Source of the DNA: CALDSL01 sp039810245
Lineage (GTDB): Bacteria; Chloroflexota; Anaerolineae; Anaerolineales; Anaerolineaceae
DNA length: 64,000 bases
NCBI GenBank assembly: GCA_039810245.1
Contig: JBDHWQ010000011.1
Coordinates: 41,485-105,484, forward strand
Direction: 5' to 3'
Below the pieces are notes generated by a model. That model saw only the letters and a list, made by a program, of their open reading frames with translations. It searched no databases and had not been told where the DNA came from. Positions 8,701 to 16,063 of the stretch are shown in pieces. The position numbers were made by a program, and so were the translations under genes. Every line of letters begins with the position of its first letter. Position 1 is the first letter of the stretch.

Positions 8701-11700
8701 ACGCGCCGCGCGACGGCCTCCGCCCCGACTGGCAGACGTTCCGCGCGGTGGAGCTGTTCGCGCTGCAGGCCGCGATTATGATCCGCGAGCATCAGACTGC
8801 CGCGCGCCTGGAAACCGCGGCCGCGCAGGCCCAGGCCGACGCGGCCCGGCTGCGGGCGCAGTCACAGGAATTAAATGAGCGCATTCCGCTGCTGCTGGGT
8901 GAAGTGCGCCAGCAGGGCGAAAGCATCCGGGAGATGGATCGCCAACTGGCGCGGCTGCGCACCGGGCTGGAGGTGGCCGAGCAGGCCAACGCGCAGCCCG
9001 ACGCGCGCGCCGTGCTGCAAACCGTGGCGCGCGAGCTGATGGCACGTTTTGGCATGCACCTGGCGCTGGTGGCCGAGAAGACCACGGCCGGCGCAGAGCT
9101 GCTGGACGTGTTCGGCGATTTCCCGGTGGATGTAAACCCGCGCGCGTTGTTTGGCCAGCGCAATCCGCTGCGCGCCGTGCTGCAGGAAGGCAGCATTCTG
9201 CTGCGCGGCGATTTGTGGGAAGACCCGGAGTGGAAGGATAACGCCTTCCTCAACGCCCTGGGCGCGCGCAGCATGATTGCCCTGCCGCTGGCGGGCGAGC
9301 TTTCGGCCGGCGTGCTGGTGCTGGGGCGCGGCGTGCTGCCGCCTTTTACTCCCGCAGACCACCAGGCCTTCGCTCAGGTCAACCGCCAGGTCAGTGTGGG
9401 GTTGCAGAACCTGGGGCTGCTGCAGGAAACCCGCCAGCGGCTGCGCGAGATGGACACGCTGCTGGAGTTCAGCCGCAAGCTGGGCGATTACACCCCGCAG
9501 AGCATCCTTTCCACACTGCTCGAGAGCGCCTTGCAGATCGTACCCGCGGCGCAGGCCGGCTGGGCCGGGTTGTGGGATGAGCGCGCCGGCGAGCTGCTGC
9601 CGCAGGTGGCATCCGGCTATGCCGATAGCGCCAGCCTGGTGGGCATGCGCCTGGCTCCGGCTGGCGCGCAGCCCGGCGATAGCTCGCCGCTGCCGCTGCG
9701 CGCGTTTGCCGCCGGCGCGCCGCTGCGCGCGGCCGAAGTCCAGTTTGCGCGCGATTACAACCTGCCGCCGGATGACCTGCTGCGCTATCGCCGCGCCACC
9801 GGGGGACGTCTGCCGGTTTCGATCCTGGCTGTGCCGCTGCGGCTGGCCGGGCAGGCGCTGGGCGTGCTGACCCTGGAAGATTTCACCTCGCAGGAGGGCA
9901 TCAGCCGCGAAGATGAAAACATGGTGCTGGCCCTGGCGCATCAGGCCGCGCTGGCGCTGGAAAATGCGCGCCTGCTGCAATCTGCCGAGGGGCGCGCCGC
10001 GCAGCTTGCCGCGCTGACGCGCGTGGCCGGCACCATCACGACCAGCCTGCGCTCCGAAGACCTGGTAGCCTCGCTGCTGGACCAGTTGGGCGAAGTGCTG
10101 GCCTATGATACCGCCACGCTGTGGCTGCGCGATGGCGATCTGCTCAGTGTGGCCGCTGCGCGCGGCTTCGAACAGGATGGCAGCCTGGTGGGGCTGTCGG
10201 TGGCGGTGGAAGACAGCCAGCTCTTCCGCGAGATGGCAGAAACCGGACATCCAATCTGCGTGCCAGACGTGCGTCTGGACGAGCGCTTCCCCTCGCTGGG
10301 TGAAGCTGAGCGCATTTCCTGGCTGGGCATCCCCCTGATCGCCAAGGGCCAGCTCACGGGTGTCATCGCGGTGGATAAGACCGAAATCGCGTTTTACAGT
10401 CAAGAACATATGCGCGCCGCCACTACGTTTGCCAGCCAGGCAGCCGTTGCGCTGGATAACGCGCGCCTGTTTGAGGAAAGCGAGCGCCGCGCGGCGCAGC
10501 TTGATGAGCGCTCGCGCCGCCTGGGACTGCTCAACCGACTTTCGGGGGCGCTGGGCGCCTCGCTGGACGTTGATGCTTTGCTCGCGCTGACCGCGCAGGA
10601 GCTGCTGGCCGCGCTGGGTGTGGATCACGCCGCGGCATTGATGCTGGGCGCGGATGGCGCGGAGCTGCTGCTGCAAGTCGAAGTGCCGGCCGGGTCGCCG
10701 GCCGAGATGCCGCTGAGATTGCCGTCTACGCCGTTATTTGACCACCTGATCCAATCACGCGGGCTGTATGCCACCAGCGAAGCGCAGCACGAAGCCGACC
10801 TGGCGCCGCTGGCGCCGGTCTACCTGGCTCCGCGCGGGTTGAATTCTTTGATGGTGGTGCCGCTGCTCTCGGGCAGCGACCTGCTGGGCTGGCTGCTGCT
10901 TGGCACCGCGCGCGAAGCGCGTTTCACCCCGCAGGAAATGGAGCTGGCGCGCACCATCAGCAACCAGGCTGCCACCGCGGTGCAGAACGCGCGCCTGTTT
11001 GCCGAAACCCGCCGCCTGACGCAAGACCTGGAGCAGCGCGTGGAGCAGCGCACCGCCGAAGTGATGCGCGAGCACCACAACTCGCAGACCCTGCTGCGCA
11101 TTATTTCCGAGCTGTCGGCCAGCCTGGACATGGACATGGTGCTCAGCCGCACGCTGAGCGTGCTGGATGAAGCCACGGGCGCGCAGCAAAGCCTGATCCT
11201 GCTGGCGCAGAGCAAGAAGGTCTACCATGCCGGCAGCGACCTGGCGGGTGTGCGCGCGGCTGGCGGCCCGCGCGCCGACCAGTCCATCCATAAGCTGGTG
11301 CTGCGCGAGCGCGCCCCGCTGCTGCTGGCCGACCTGGGCGCAGACCCGCGACTGGGTGAAGCCGGGTCCATGGCGAACTTCCGCAGCGTGCTGGCCGTGC
11401 CGCTGGCGCTGGGCGAAGATGTGCTCGGCAGCCTGATGCTGCTGCACGAACGGCCGGGCTTCTTCCACGATGACCAGATGCGCCTGCTGGAAGCTACCGC
11501 GCGGCAGATCAGCCTGTCGCTCAATAACGCCGACCTGTTCAACCTGATCCGCGACCAGGCCGAAAACCTGGGCGGGATGCTGCGCGACCAGCAAGTGGCT
11601 GCCAGCCGCTCGCGCGCCATCCTCGAGGCTGTGGCCGATGGCGTGTTGGTGACCGAAGCCGATAACGTGATCACCCTGTTCAACGCATCGGCCGAGCGCA

Positions 11701-12674
11701 TTCTGGGGTTGGATGCGGAACAGGTGGTCAGCCGCTCGCTCGAGCAGTTCACCGGGCTGTTTGGCAAGGCCGCCTCGGCGTGGATGGAAACCATCCGCGA
11801 CTGGTCGGAGAACGGCGAGAGTGAAACGCAAGGCGAGACGTACGCCGAGCAGCTCGAGCTGGAAAACGGTAAGATCGTATCGGTGCATCTGGCGCCGGTG
11901 ATCCTGCGCCATGAGTTCCTGGGGACGGTGTCGATCTTCCGCGACATCACCCACGAAGTGCAGGTAGACCGGCTCAAGTCGGAGTTTGTGGCTAACGTCA
12001 GTCACGAGCTGCGCACACCGATGACCTCGATCAAGGGCTACGTGGATATTATGCTGATGGGCGCGGCAGGCGAGATTGACCCGCGCGTGCGCCACTTCCT
12101 CGAAGTAGTGCGCAGCAACACCGAGCGATTGAGCGTGCTGGTCAATGACCTGCTGGACGTTTCCAAGATCGAATCGGGACGCGTGACGCTCTCGATGCGC
12201 GCGCTGGACATGCGCCAGATCGCGGATGACGTGATCGTGGATATCAACCGCCGCGCGCGCGAAGAAAACAAGGCGATGAATTTCTCGCTGGAAATCCCGG
12301 ATGGGCTGCCAAAAGTGCGCGGCGACCTGGAGCGCGTGCGCCAGGTGCTGGGCAACCTGGTGAGCAATGGCTACAACTATACCCCCGCCGGCGGGCAGGT
12401 GACGGTGTGCATGCGCCCCGGCGCGGGTGAGGTGATTGTGGACGTGCGCGATAATGGCATTGGCATCGCCCAGGCCGACCAGGCGCGCATCTTCGAACGC
12501 TTTTACCGCGGCGAGGACCCGCTGGTGCTGGCCACGGCCGGCACCGGGCTGGGGCTGGCGATCACGCGCTCGCTGGTGGAAATGCACGGCGGCCGCATCT
12601 GGTTCCAATCCAGCGGCGAGCGTGGCATTGGCTCGGTATTTTCCTTCAGCCTGCCGGTGATGGAATCTGAATAA
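5742..12674 (+). CDS. Giant histidine kinase with about ten GAF modules and PAS domains
   Basis: The 2310-residue protein starts with one transmembrane helix (residues 3-25), followed by a PAS-like stretch (about 45-140). I count ten GAF-like modules at about 156-317, 325-490, 502-667, 677-830, 842-1020, 1087-1230, 1238-1416, 1423-1580, 1590-1757 and 1783-1937. Coiled-coil linkers lie near 1020-1083 and 1757-1780. A PAS (about 1957-2073), HisKA with 'VANVSHELRTPMTS' (His about 2088) and HATPase follow ('NLVSNGYNYTP', 'DNGIGIAQ', 'GTGLGLAI'). Most GAFs end with the 'F..Q.A.AL.NA.L' helix that continues into the next module. The kinase core has all motifs and looks active. It lies between two receiver genes and probably phosphorylates one or both. 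Ligands of the GAFs cannot be read from sequence. Confidence 0.92.
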   Translation: MPALNAPGIGLLIALTGLLIWLAVRFLPRKQAAVASKPAPVEAVLNSVPDSSDAVLVIEAGGRPLLANARARELFHLKDGQLPNLERLARSIRPADQFLNLCAFNHQANLVLDGRLVAGTSYRLALRPNPLVVVTLRDPGLTASLATGADGQNRTTLQTFVDFYQAIAASLELETTIQTILENIEKLVPADWKEITVWDAASEGLAPYRMYSGEDGSNGLEAAAQRYRLGEGLAGQVAQERKPVLVSGDGETGYTLAGAPDAPRSLLGMPLLIGQDLIGTLTLGSMTPGAFRSEDLEVIKMLGGQAAVALHNAQRYEAEQRRTAELSGLAQLSQAFGSARDPKVLFDRLVQSILPLVRVEQLGFLLYNEASRTLEAQPPFYGLPEQFLEMYRIAVPPNSALETALMEQDVLLTENAAEDPAWEALGLGPVARGASLRETVLVPLASGGRMLGYLQASNHARRSAGFTQDELHLLVIVANQAAPVIDNFTLIQQSRQRAQRAEALRRIASLASSAANLDEILKISLQELCRLLQADVAAIFLNHQSSGELRFRPESMFGALEPLPESMGRLREDDPQYHFTVTGSQRALFTGSLTEESAVIPFYQGIQVFWNIEAVVIAPLVVRDEGIGELWIAARQPYAFDKGSLQLAATAAGQLAGVVEQSFLAAQTDENLHRRVQQLGALTRINRELSSSLDMQYLMQMVYDEALQTTGAGCGAIFLFDTEHPTPGGPRTRFALGEETGRDLTAFEQRVLEKGVPVNIASTARSEYAVHEGVGSALLIPFTYHGRPVGLMALHAAQPGGFDAIAAEIAQSLAVQAAVVLGSAMQQDEQAQQGAALQRETETLTRLFEISRSLHPEQPLPRVLEAVAQAIRSATPFQVVVISTYDAETRRLVRAHAEGASPDAWAQLQANRPSWEAVSAMLQAEYRIGSVYYIPADRRPQLPAEVHTVTVLPESAGEQGDAWNARDLLFVPLLDHDGAPLGLISVDAPRDGLRPDWQTFRAVELFALQAAIMIREHQTAARLETAAAQAQADAARLRAQSQELNERIPLLLGEVRQQGESIREMDRQLARLRTGLEVAEQANAQPDARAVLQTVARELMARFGMHLALVAEKTTAGAELLDVFGDFPVDVNPRALFGQRNPLRAVLQEGSILLRGDLWEDPEWKDNAFLNALGARSMIALPLAGELSAGVLVLGRGVLPPFTPADHQAFAQVNRQVSVGLQNLGLLQETRQRLREMDTLLEFSRKLGDYTPQSILSTLLESALQIVPAAQAGWAGLWDERAGELLPQVASGYADSASLVGMRLAPAGAQPGDSSPLPLRAFAAGAPLRAAEVQFARDYNLPPDDLLRYRRATGGRLPVSILAVPLRLAGQALGVLTLEDFTSQEGISREDENMVLALAHQAALALENARLLQSAEGRAAQLAALTRVAGTITTSLRSEDLVASLLDQLGEVLAYDTATLWLRDGDLLSVAAARGFEQDGSLVGLSVAVEDSQLFREMAETGHPICVPDVRLDERFPSLGEAERISWLGIPLIAKGQLTGVIAVDKTEIAFYSQEHMRAATTFASQAAVALDNARLFEESERRAAQLDERSRRLGLLNRLSGALGASLDVDALLALTAQELLAALGVDHAAALMLGADGAELLLQVEVPAGSPAEMPLRLPSTPLFDHLIQSRGLYATSEAQHEADLAPLAPVYLAPRGLNSLMVVPLLSGSDLLGWLLLGTAREARFTPQEMELARTISNQAATAVQNARLFAETRRLTQDLEQRVEQRTAEVMREHHNSQTLLRIISELSASLDMDMVLSRTLSVLDEATGAQQSLILLAQSKKVYHAGSDLAGVRAAGGPRADQSIHKLVLRERAPLLLADLGADPRLGEAGSMANFRSVLAVPLALGEDVLGSLMLLHERPGFFHDDQMRLLEATARQISLSLNNADLFNLIRDQAENLGGMLRDQQVAASRSRAILEAVADGVLVTEADNVITLFNASAERILGLDAEQVVSRSLEQFTGLFGKAASAWMETIRDWSENGESETQGETYAEQLELENGKIVSVHLAPVILRHEFLGTVSIFRDITHEVQVDRLKSEFVANVSHELRTPMTSIKGYVDIMLMGAAGEIDPRVRHFLEVVRSNTERLSVLVNDLLDVSKIESGRVTLSMRALDMRQIADDVIVDINRRAREENKAMNFSLEIPDGLPKVRGDLERVRQVLGNLVSNGYNYTPAGGQVTVCMRPGAGEVIVDVRDNGIGIAQADQARIFERFYRGEDPLVLATAGTGLGLAITRSLVEMHGGRIWFQSSGERGIGSVFSFSLPVMESE

Positions 12675-12686
12675 TGGAGCAGTAGC

Positions 12687-13064
12687 ATGGGAAGAATTTT
12701 GGTAGCCGAAGATGAACCTGATATCCGTGACCTGATTGGCTTCACATTGCGCTTTGCGGGCCACGACGTGAAGACGGTGTGTAACGGCGCCGAGGCGGTG
12801 GAAGCCGCGCTGGCCAACCCGCCCGACCTGATTTTGATGGACGTGCGCATGCCGCGCATGACCGGTTATGAGGCCTGCGAAAAGATTAAGAGCGAGCCAA
12901 GCATTTGCCACATCCCGGTGGTGTTCCTGTCGGCCAAGGGCCAGGAATCAGAAATTCAGACCGGGCTGGAAGCCGGGGCGAGCGAATACCTGCTCAAGCC
13001 GTTTGCCCCGGATGAGTTGACCGTGCGCGTGGCCGGGCTGCTGGCCGGGATTGCCGCGCGTTAG
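12687..13064 (+). CDS. Single-domain response regulator
   Basis: The 125-residue protein is one receiver domain: 'AEDEPDIRD' acidic pair, phospho-acceptor aspartate in 'DLILMDVRMPR', serine of 'VVFLSAKGQ' and lysine of 'YLLKPFAPDE'. There is no output domain, so it probably relays phosphate or binds a target protein. It begins 12 bases after the giant kinase stop with TGGAGC as ribosome site, which makes it the likely cognate receiver. The hydrolase-like gene starts 15 bases after its stop. Confidence 0.92.
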   Translation: MGRILVAEDEPDIRDLIGFTLRFAGHDVKTVCNGAEAVEAALANPPDLILMDVRMPRMTGYEACEKIKSEPSICHIPVVFLSAKGQESEIQTGLEAGASEYLLKPFAPDELTVRVAGLLAGIAAR

Positions 13065-13079
13065 GGGATTGGGAACGCG

Positions 13080-13868
13080 ATGAGTGTTGTCCTGCTGCAT
13101 CAGGAGATTGTCCATTACGAGGTGCTCGGCCGTGGCCGGCCGCTGATCTTGCTGCACGGCTGGGTGGGATCGTGGCGCTATTGGATCCCGGTGATGCAGG
13201 CTGCTTCGGTGCAGTACCGCGCCTATGCGCTCGACCTGTGGGGTTTTGGTGACAGCGCCAAGAACCCGGCGCATTACAGCATCGACCAGCAGTGCGAGCT
13301 GGTACAGGCTTTTCTGGACGAGATGGGTATTGGCCGCGTGGCGCTGGTGGGCCACGGGCTGGGCGGGCTGGTGGCCATGCTTTGCGCGCAGCGCATGCCG
13401 CAGGTGGTCGACCGCTTTATGGCGGTTGGCGTCCCATTGGAAGATGGCATGGTCAGCGCACGGCTGCGCAGCGCATCACCCACCGACCTGGCCGACTGGC
13501 TGCTGGGCCGCGGCCCGCTGGTGGACCCGGTGCGGGTGGACGCGCCCAAGAGCGACCCGCAGGCTATCCAGGCCTCACTGGCGGCGATGAGCGCCAACGG
13601 GCTGCTGGGCGGCTGGAAGCAGCTCAAAACGGCCTGCCTGCTGGTCAGCGGACAGCAGGACGCGGCAGTGGAGCCACCACGCCTGGATCAGCTCGCCAGC
13701 ATCCCCGAGCAGACCCACGCGGTCAATTTTGAGCAGTCGGGGCATTTCCCCATGCTGGACGAGAGCAGTAAGTTCAACCGCCTGATGATGGATTTCCTGA
13801 CGCTGCCCTCAGGCGAAAGCCCGCGACAGCTACAGCTCAAGGAAGAATGGAAGCGCCGGGTGCGCTAA
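13080..13868 (+). CDS. Alpha/beta hydrolase-fold protein lacking the nucleophile serine (probable pseudoenzyme)
   Basis: The 262-residue protein has the fold motifs 'LLHGWVGSWR', 'GQQDAAVEPP' (acid) and 'QSGHFPMLDES' (histidine). Its nucleophile elbow, however, reads VGHGLGG: codon GGG stands where the catalytic serine is expected. The relative at 2125 in the same cluster has VGHSMGG there. The two share the opening 'HYEV.GRG.P.ILLHGW.GSW', so they are probably paralogues of one ancestral gene. The frame is intact with normal codon use, so it is not a decayed pseudogene. A binding or sensory role, as for other catalytically dead alpha/beta folds used as hormone receptors, is inference. It is the last gene before a strong terminator. 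Confidence 0.85.
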   Translation: MSVVLLHQEIVHYEVLGRGRPLILLHGWVGSWRYWIPVMQAASVQYRAYALDLWGFGDSAKNPAHYSIDQQCELVQAFLDEMGIGRVALVGHGLGGLVAMLCAQRMPQVVDRFMAVGVPLEDGMVSARLRSASPTDLADWLLGRGPLVDPVRVDAPKSDPQAIQASLAAMSANGLLGGWKQLKTACLLVSGQQDAAVEPPRLDQLASIPEQTHAVNFEQSGHFPMLDESSKFNRLMMDFLTLPSGESPRQLQLKEEWKRRVR

Positions 13869-13879
13869 GGAAGGCCAGC

Positions 13880-13917
13880 AGGTGGTTTTGGGCGGCATTC
13901 GCCGCCCAAAACCACCT
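13880..13917 (+). terminator. Strong terminator hairpin closing the signalling cluster
   Basis: A perfect 17-base stem (AGGTGGTTTTGGGCGGC, loop ATTC, then its complement) starts 11 bases after the hydrolase-like stop codon. It separates the signalling cluster from the thiamine promoter. The trailing T run is weak (ACTTTCT). Confidence 0.75.
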
Positions 13918-13935
13918 ACTTTCTATACGTTCTGC

Positions 13936-13964
13936 TTGACATTCTTGCAGCAGGCGTCTATACT
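13936..13964 (+). promoter_or_regulatory. Promoter of the TPP riboswitch transcript
   Basis: A perfect -35 TTGACA (13936-13941) is followed by a 17-base spacer and TATACT (13959-13964). The predicted transcription start near 13971 lies just before the riboswitch fold. Confidence 0.8.
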
Positions 13965-13974
13965 GGTCGCAATA

Positions 13975-14068
13975 ACATCGGGGAGCCTGGTGCGCCAGGC
14001 TGAGAGGAGGACTGCGCAGTCCTCGACCCTTATGACCTGATCCGGATTATGCCGGCGGAGGGAAGATA
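13975..14068 (+). ncRNA. TPP (THI-box) riboswitch
   Basis: The conserved THI-box blocks appear in order: GGGGAGCC, then GGCTGAGAGGA, ACCCTTATGACCTGATC, and GGATTATGCCGGCGGAGGGAA. These are the P2, P4/P5 and pyrimidine- and pyrophosphate-sensing regions of the aptamer. A variable P3 (GGACTGCGCAGTCC) is inserted between the first and second blocks. The aptamer is followed 21 bases later by a terminator hairpin and then by the thiamine pyrophosphokinase start codon, so binding of thiamine pyrophosphate should lower expression. The motif match is near complete. Confidence 0.95.
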
Positions 14069-14089
14069 GCACCAGCTTGCATGTCATCA

Positions 14090-14112
14090 CCCCTCGCCCG
14101 GCGAGGGGTTTT
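14090..14112 (+). terminator. Riboswitch expression-platform hairpin that also buries the ribosome site
   Basis: CCCCTCGC (14090-14097), loop CCG, GCGAGGGG (14101-14108) and TTTT form a short intrinsic terminator. The right arm contains GAGGGG, the only good Shine-Dalgarno sequence for the ATG at 14115, six bases downstream. One hairpin could therefore act both on transcription and on translation initiation. The pairing partner that would disrupt it in the ligand-free state was not worked out. Confidence 0.75.
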
Positions 14113-14114
14113 GT

Positions 14115-14768
14115 ATGCCTGCACCACGCGCGATTATTTTCGTCAATGGACTGCTGGATGACACCGCCGGCCTGCAAGGCTATCTTCAAAGCGACGACTG
14201 GCTGGTGGCCACTGACGGCGGGTTGCGCCACTGCCGCGCACTGGGACTCGCGCCACACGTGCTCATCGGCGATCTGGATTCGGTCAGCGAACAAGACGAA
14301 GACTGGGTGCGGGCGCAAGGCGGGCGCGTGCTGCGCTATCCGCCCGAAAAAGACGAGACCGACCTGGAGCTGGCGCTAACATTGGCGCGCAGCGAGGGCT
14401 TCACGACCATCCGCATGGTCGGCGCGCTGGGTGGGCGGGTGGATCATCTGCTGGGCAACCTGTCGCTGCTGGCGCAGCCAGACCTGGTGGGGTTGGATGT
14501 GCGTATCGTCCAGCCCGGCAGCGAGATTTTTATGATCCGCGGGCAGGCAGAGATTGAAGGCCGCGCCGGCGACCTGGTGTCGCTGTTACCGTTGTTTGGC
14601 ACGGCGCAAGGCGTGCGCACCGAGGGCCTGCAGTACCCGCTGCGCGCGGAAGATCTGCTGCCTTACCACGCGCGCGGCGTCAGCAACGTGATGCTCGGCG
14701 CACGCGCTGCCGTCAGCGTGGATGCCGGCCTGCTGCTGTGCGTGCATTACGGGGAGATTACGGCGTGA
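14115..14768 (+). CDS. thiN: Thiamine pyrophosphokinase
   Basis: The 217-residue protein transfers pyrophosphate from ATP to thiamine to give TPP in the cytoplasm. Family motifs are clear: 'FVNGLLDD', 'VATDGGLRH', 'IGDLDSVSE', 'RYPPEKDETDLELAL' and 'GALGGRVDHLLGNL', all contributing to the thiamine and ATP pocket in known enzymes. The length fits the family. The ATG at 14115 is set by GAGGGG inside the riboswitch hairpin. It sits under TPP feedback control and upstream of a thiamine-type ABC importer, so the local picture is uptake plus pyrophosphorylation. No ThiC, ThiE or ThiD gene is nearby. Confidence 0.93.
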   Translation: MPAPRAIIFVNGLLDDTAGLQGYLQSDDWLVATDGGLRHCRALGLAPHVLIGDLDSVSEQDEDWVRAQGGRVLRYPPEKDETDLELALTLARSEGFTTIRMVGALGGRVDHLLGNLSLLAQPDLVGLDVRIVQPGSEIFMIRGQAEIEGRAGDLVSLLPLFGTAQGVRTEGLQYPLRAEDLLPYHARGVSNVMLGARAAVSVDAGLLLCVHYGEITA

Positions 14769-14977
14769 GAGGGTGTGACGGCTACAACTTCCGGCCGCGA
14801 CAGAGCCAATTCTCCGCGGGGGTTAGGATTGCCAGCTGAATATGGGATTGAAGTACCGAATAAGGTAAACCATCTGCCAATGATGCCTACATCGGTCCTG
14901 GTAGGGAATCGCCGCAGTTTGGTGCGCCGAGGCACACCCTACGTGCGGAGTTTCTATATCACTCTACAAGGAGCAAT

Positions 14978-16063
14978 ATGAATCGGAAAACCGTCTTCTC
15001 TCTTCTACTCTTTTTTCTCTTGCTTACCGCTTGCGCGGGCGCGGCCACGCCGCAGGCCACCGCCCCCGCGCCAACGCCGCCGGCGGGTGCACCGGTAAAG
15101 CTGACCGTGCTGACGCACGATTCATTCGCGGTCAGTGAGAGCCTGATCAACGAATTCCAGCAGGCCAATAACATCCAGGTATCGTTCATCAAGGGCGGTG
15201 ACGCCGGCGCGGCGCTGAACCGCGTGGTGCTCTCCAAGGGCAGCCCGCTGGCCGACGTGTTCTACGGCGTGGACAGCACCTTCCTCTCGCGCGCGCTGGA
15301 AGCCGACGTCTTCGAACCGCTGGATACGCCCATGCTGGGCGAGATTCCGGCCGAGTTCCAGCTTGACCCGCAGAAACGCGCCCTGCCGGTGGACTATGGC
15401 GATGTGTGCATCAACTACGATAAAGCCTATTTCGCCGAAAAGAACCTGGCTGTGCCGGCTTCGTTTGATGACCTGCTCAAGCCCGAATACCGCGGGCTGC
15501 TGGCGGTGGAAAACCCGGCCACTTCCTCGCCCGGGCTGGCCTTCCTGATGGCCAGCATCGCGCAGTACGGCGAAGATGGATACCGTGATTTCTGGCAGAA
15601 GCTGCGCGACAACGACGTGGCGGTAGTCAACGACTGGGAGACGGCCTACTATACCAACTTCAGCGGCTCGTCCGGGCGCGGCCCGCAGCCCATGGTGGTC
15701 TCCTACGGTTCCAGCCCGGCGGCGGAGGTGGTGTTTGCGTCGACCCCGCTGGACGAAGCTCCCACCGCGTCGATCGTGGCCCCTGGAACGTGTTACCGCC
15801 AGATTGAATTTGTAGGCATCCTCAAGGGCACGCCCAACCGCGAAGCCGCCGCAAAATTCGTCGAGTTCATGCTGTCGCGCCAGTTCCAGGAAGATATGCC
15901 GCTGCAAATGTTCGTCTACCCGGTTAACCAGGCCGCGGTGCTGCCCGAGGCTTTCCAGAAGTGGGCGCAGGCCGCGCAGCAGCCGGCCCAGCTCGATCCC
16001 GCGCTGGTCAGCGCGAACCGCCAGGCGTGGATCCAGGCATGGACGGAGACCGTGCTGCGGTGA
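14978..16063 (+). CDS. thiB: Thiamine ABC transporter substrate-binding lipoprotein
   Basis: The 361-residue protein has a lipoprotein signal ending in 'LLTAC', then an Ala/Pro linker, then a periplasmic-binding fold with 'LTVLTHDSFAVSESLINEFQQANNIQVSFIKGGDAG' as in ThiB/TbpA proteins. Later family phrases include 'ADVFYGVDSTFLSRALEADVFEPL' and 'PVDYGDVCINYDK'. It should capture thiamine (or TPP) outside the membrane and pass it to the permease. AAGGAGC lies eight bases before the ATG. The 209-base gap to thiN holds no clear gene and no second TPP aptamer. Its stop overlaps the permease start (GTGA), so translation is coupled. Confidence 0.9.
   Translation: MNRKTVFSLLLFFLLLTACAGAATPQATAPAPTPPAGAPVKLTVLTHDSFAVSESLINEFQQANNIQVSFIKGGDAGAALNRVVLSKGSPLADVFYGVDSTFLSRALEADVFEPLDTPMLGEIPAEFQLDPQKRALPVDYGDVCINYDKAYFAEKNLAVPASFDDLLKPEYRGLLAVENPATSSPGLAFLMASIAQYGEDGYRDFWQKLRDNDVAVVNDWETAYYTNFSGSSGRGPQPMVVSYGSSPAAEVVFASTPLDEAPTASIVAPGTCYRQIEFVGILKGTPNREAAAKFVEFMLSRQFQEDMPLQMFVYPVNQAAVLPEAFQKWAQAAQQPAQLDPALVSANRQAWIQAWTETVLR

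Noticed and set aside
5742..12674. Several long minus-strand frames opposite the giant kinase (for example 7101-8582, 8871-10676, 10755-12911)
   Set aside because: They are His/Gln/Arg-rich antisense shadows of high-G+C coding DNA and have no recognisable domain.
14769..14977. Second TPP riboswitch or a small gene between thiN and thiB
   Set aside because: No THI-box blocks are present and the 68-codon frame has no ribosome site or similarity; only weak inverted repeats were seen.
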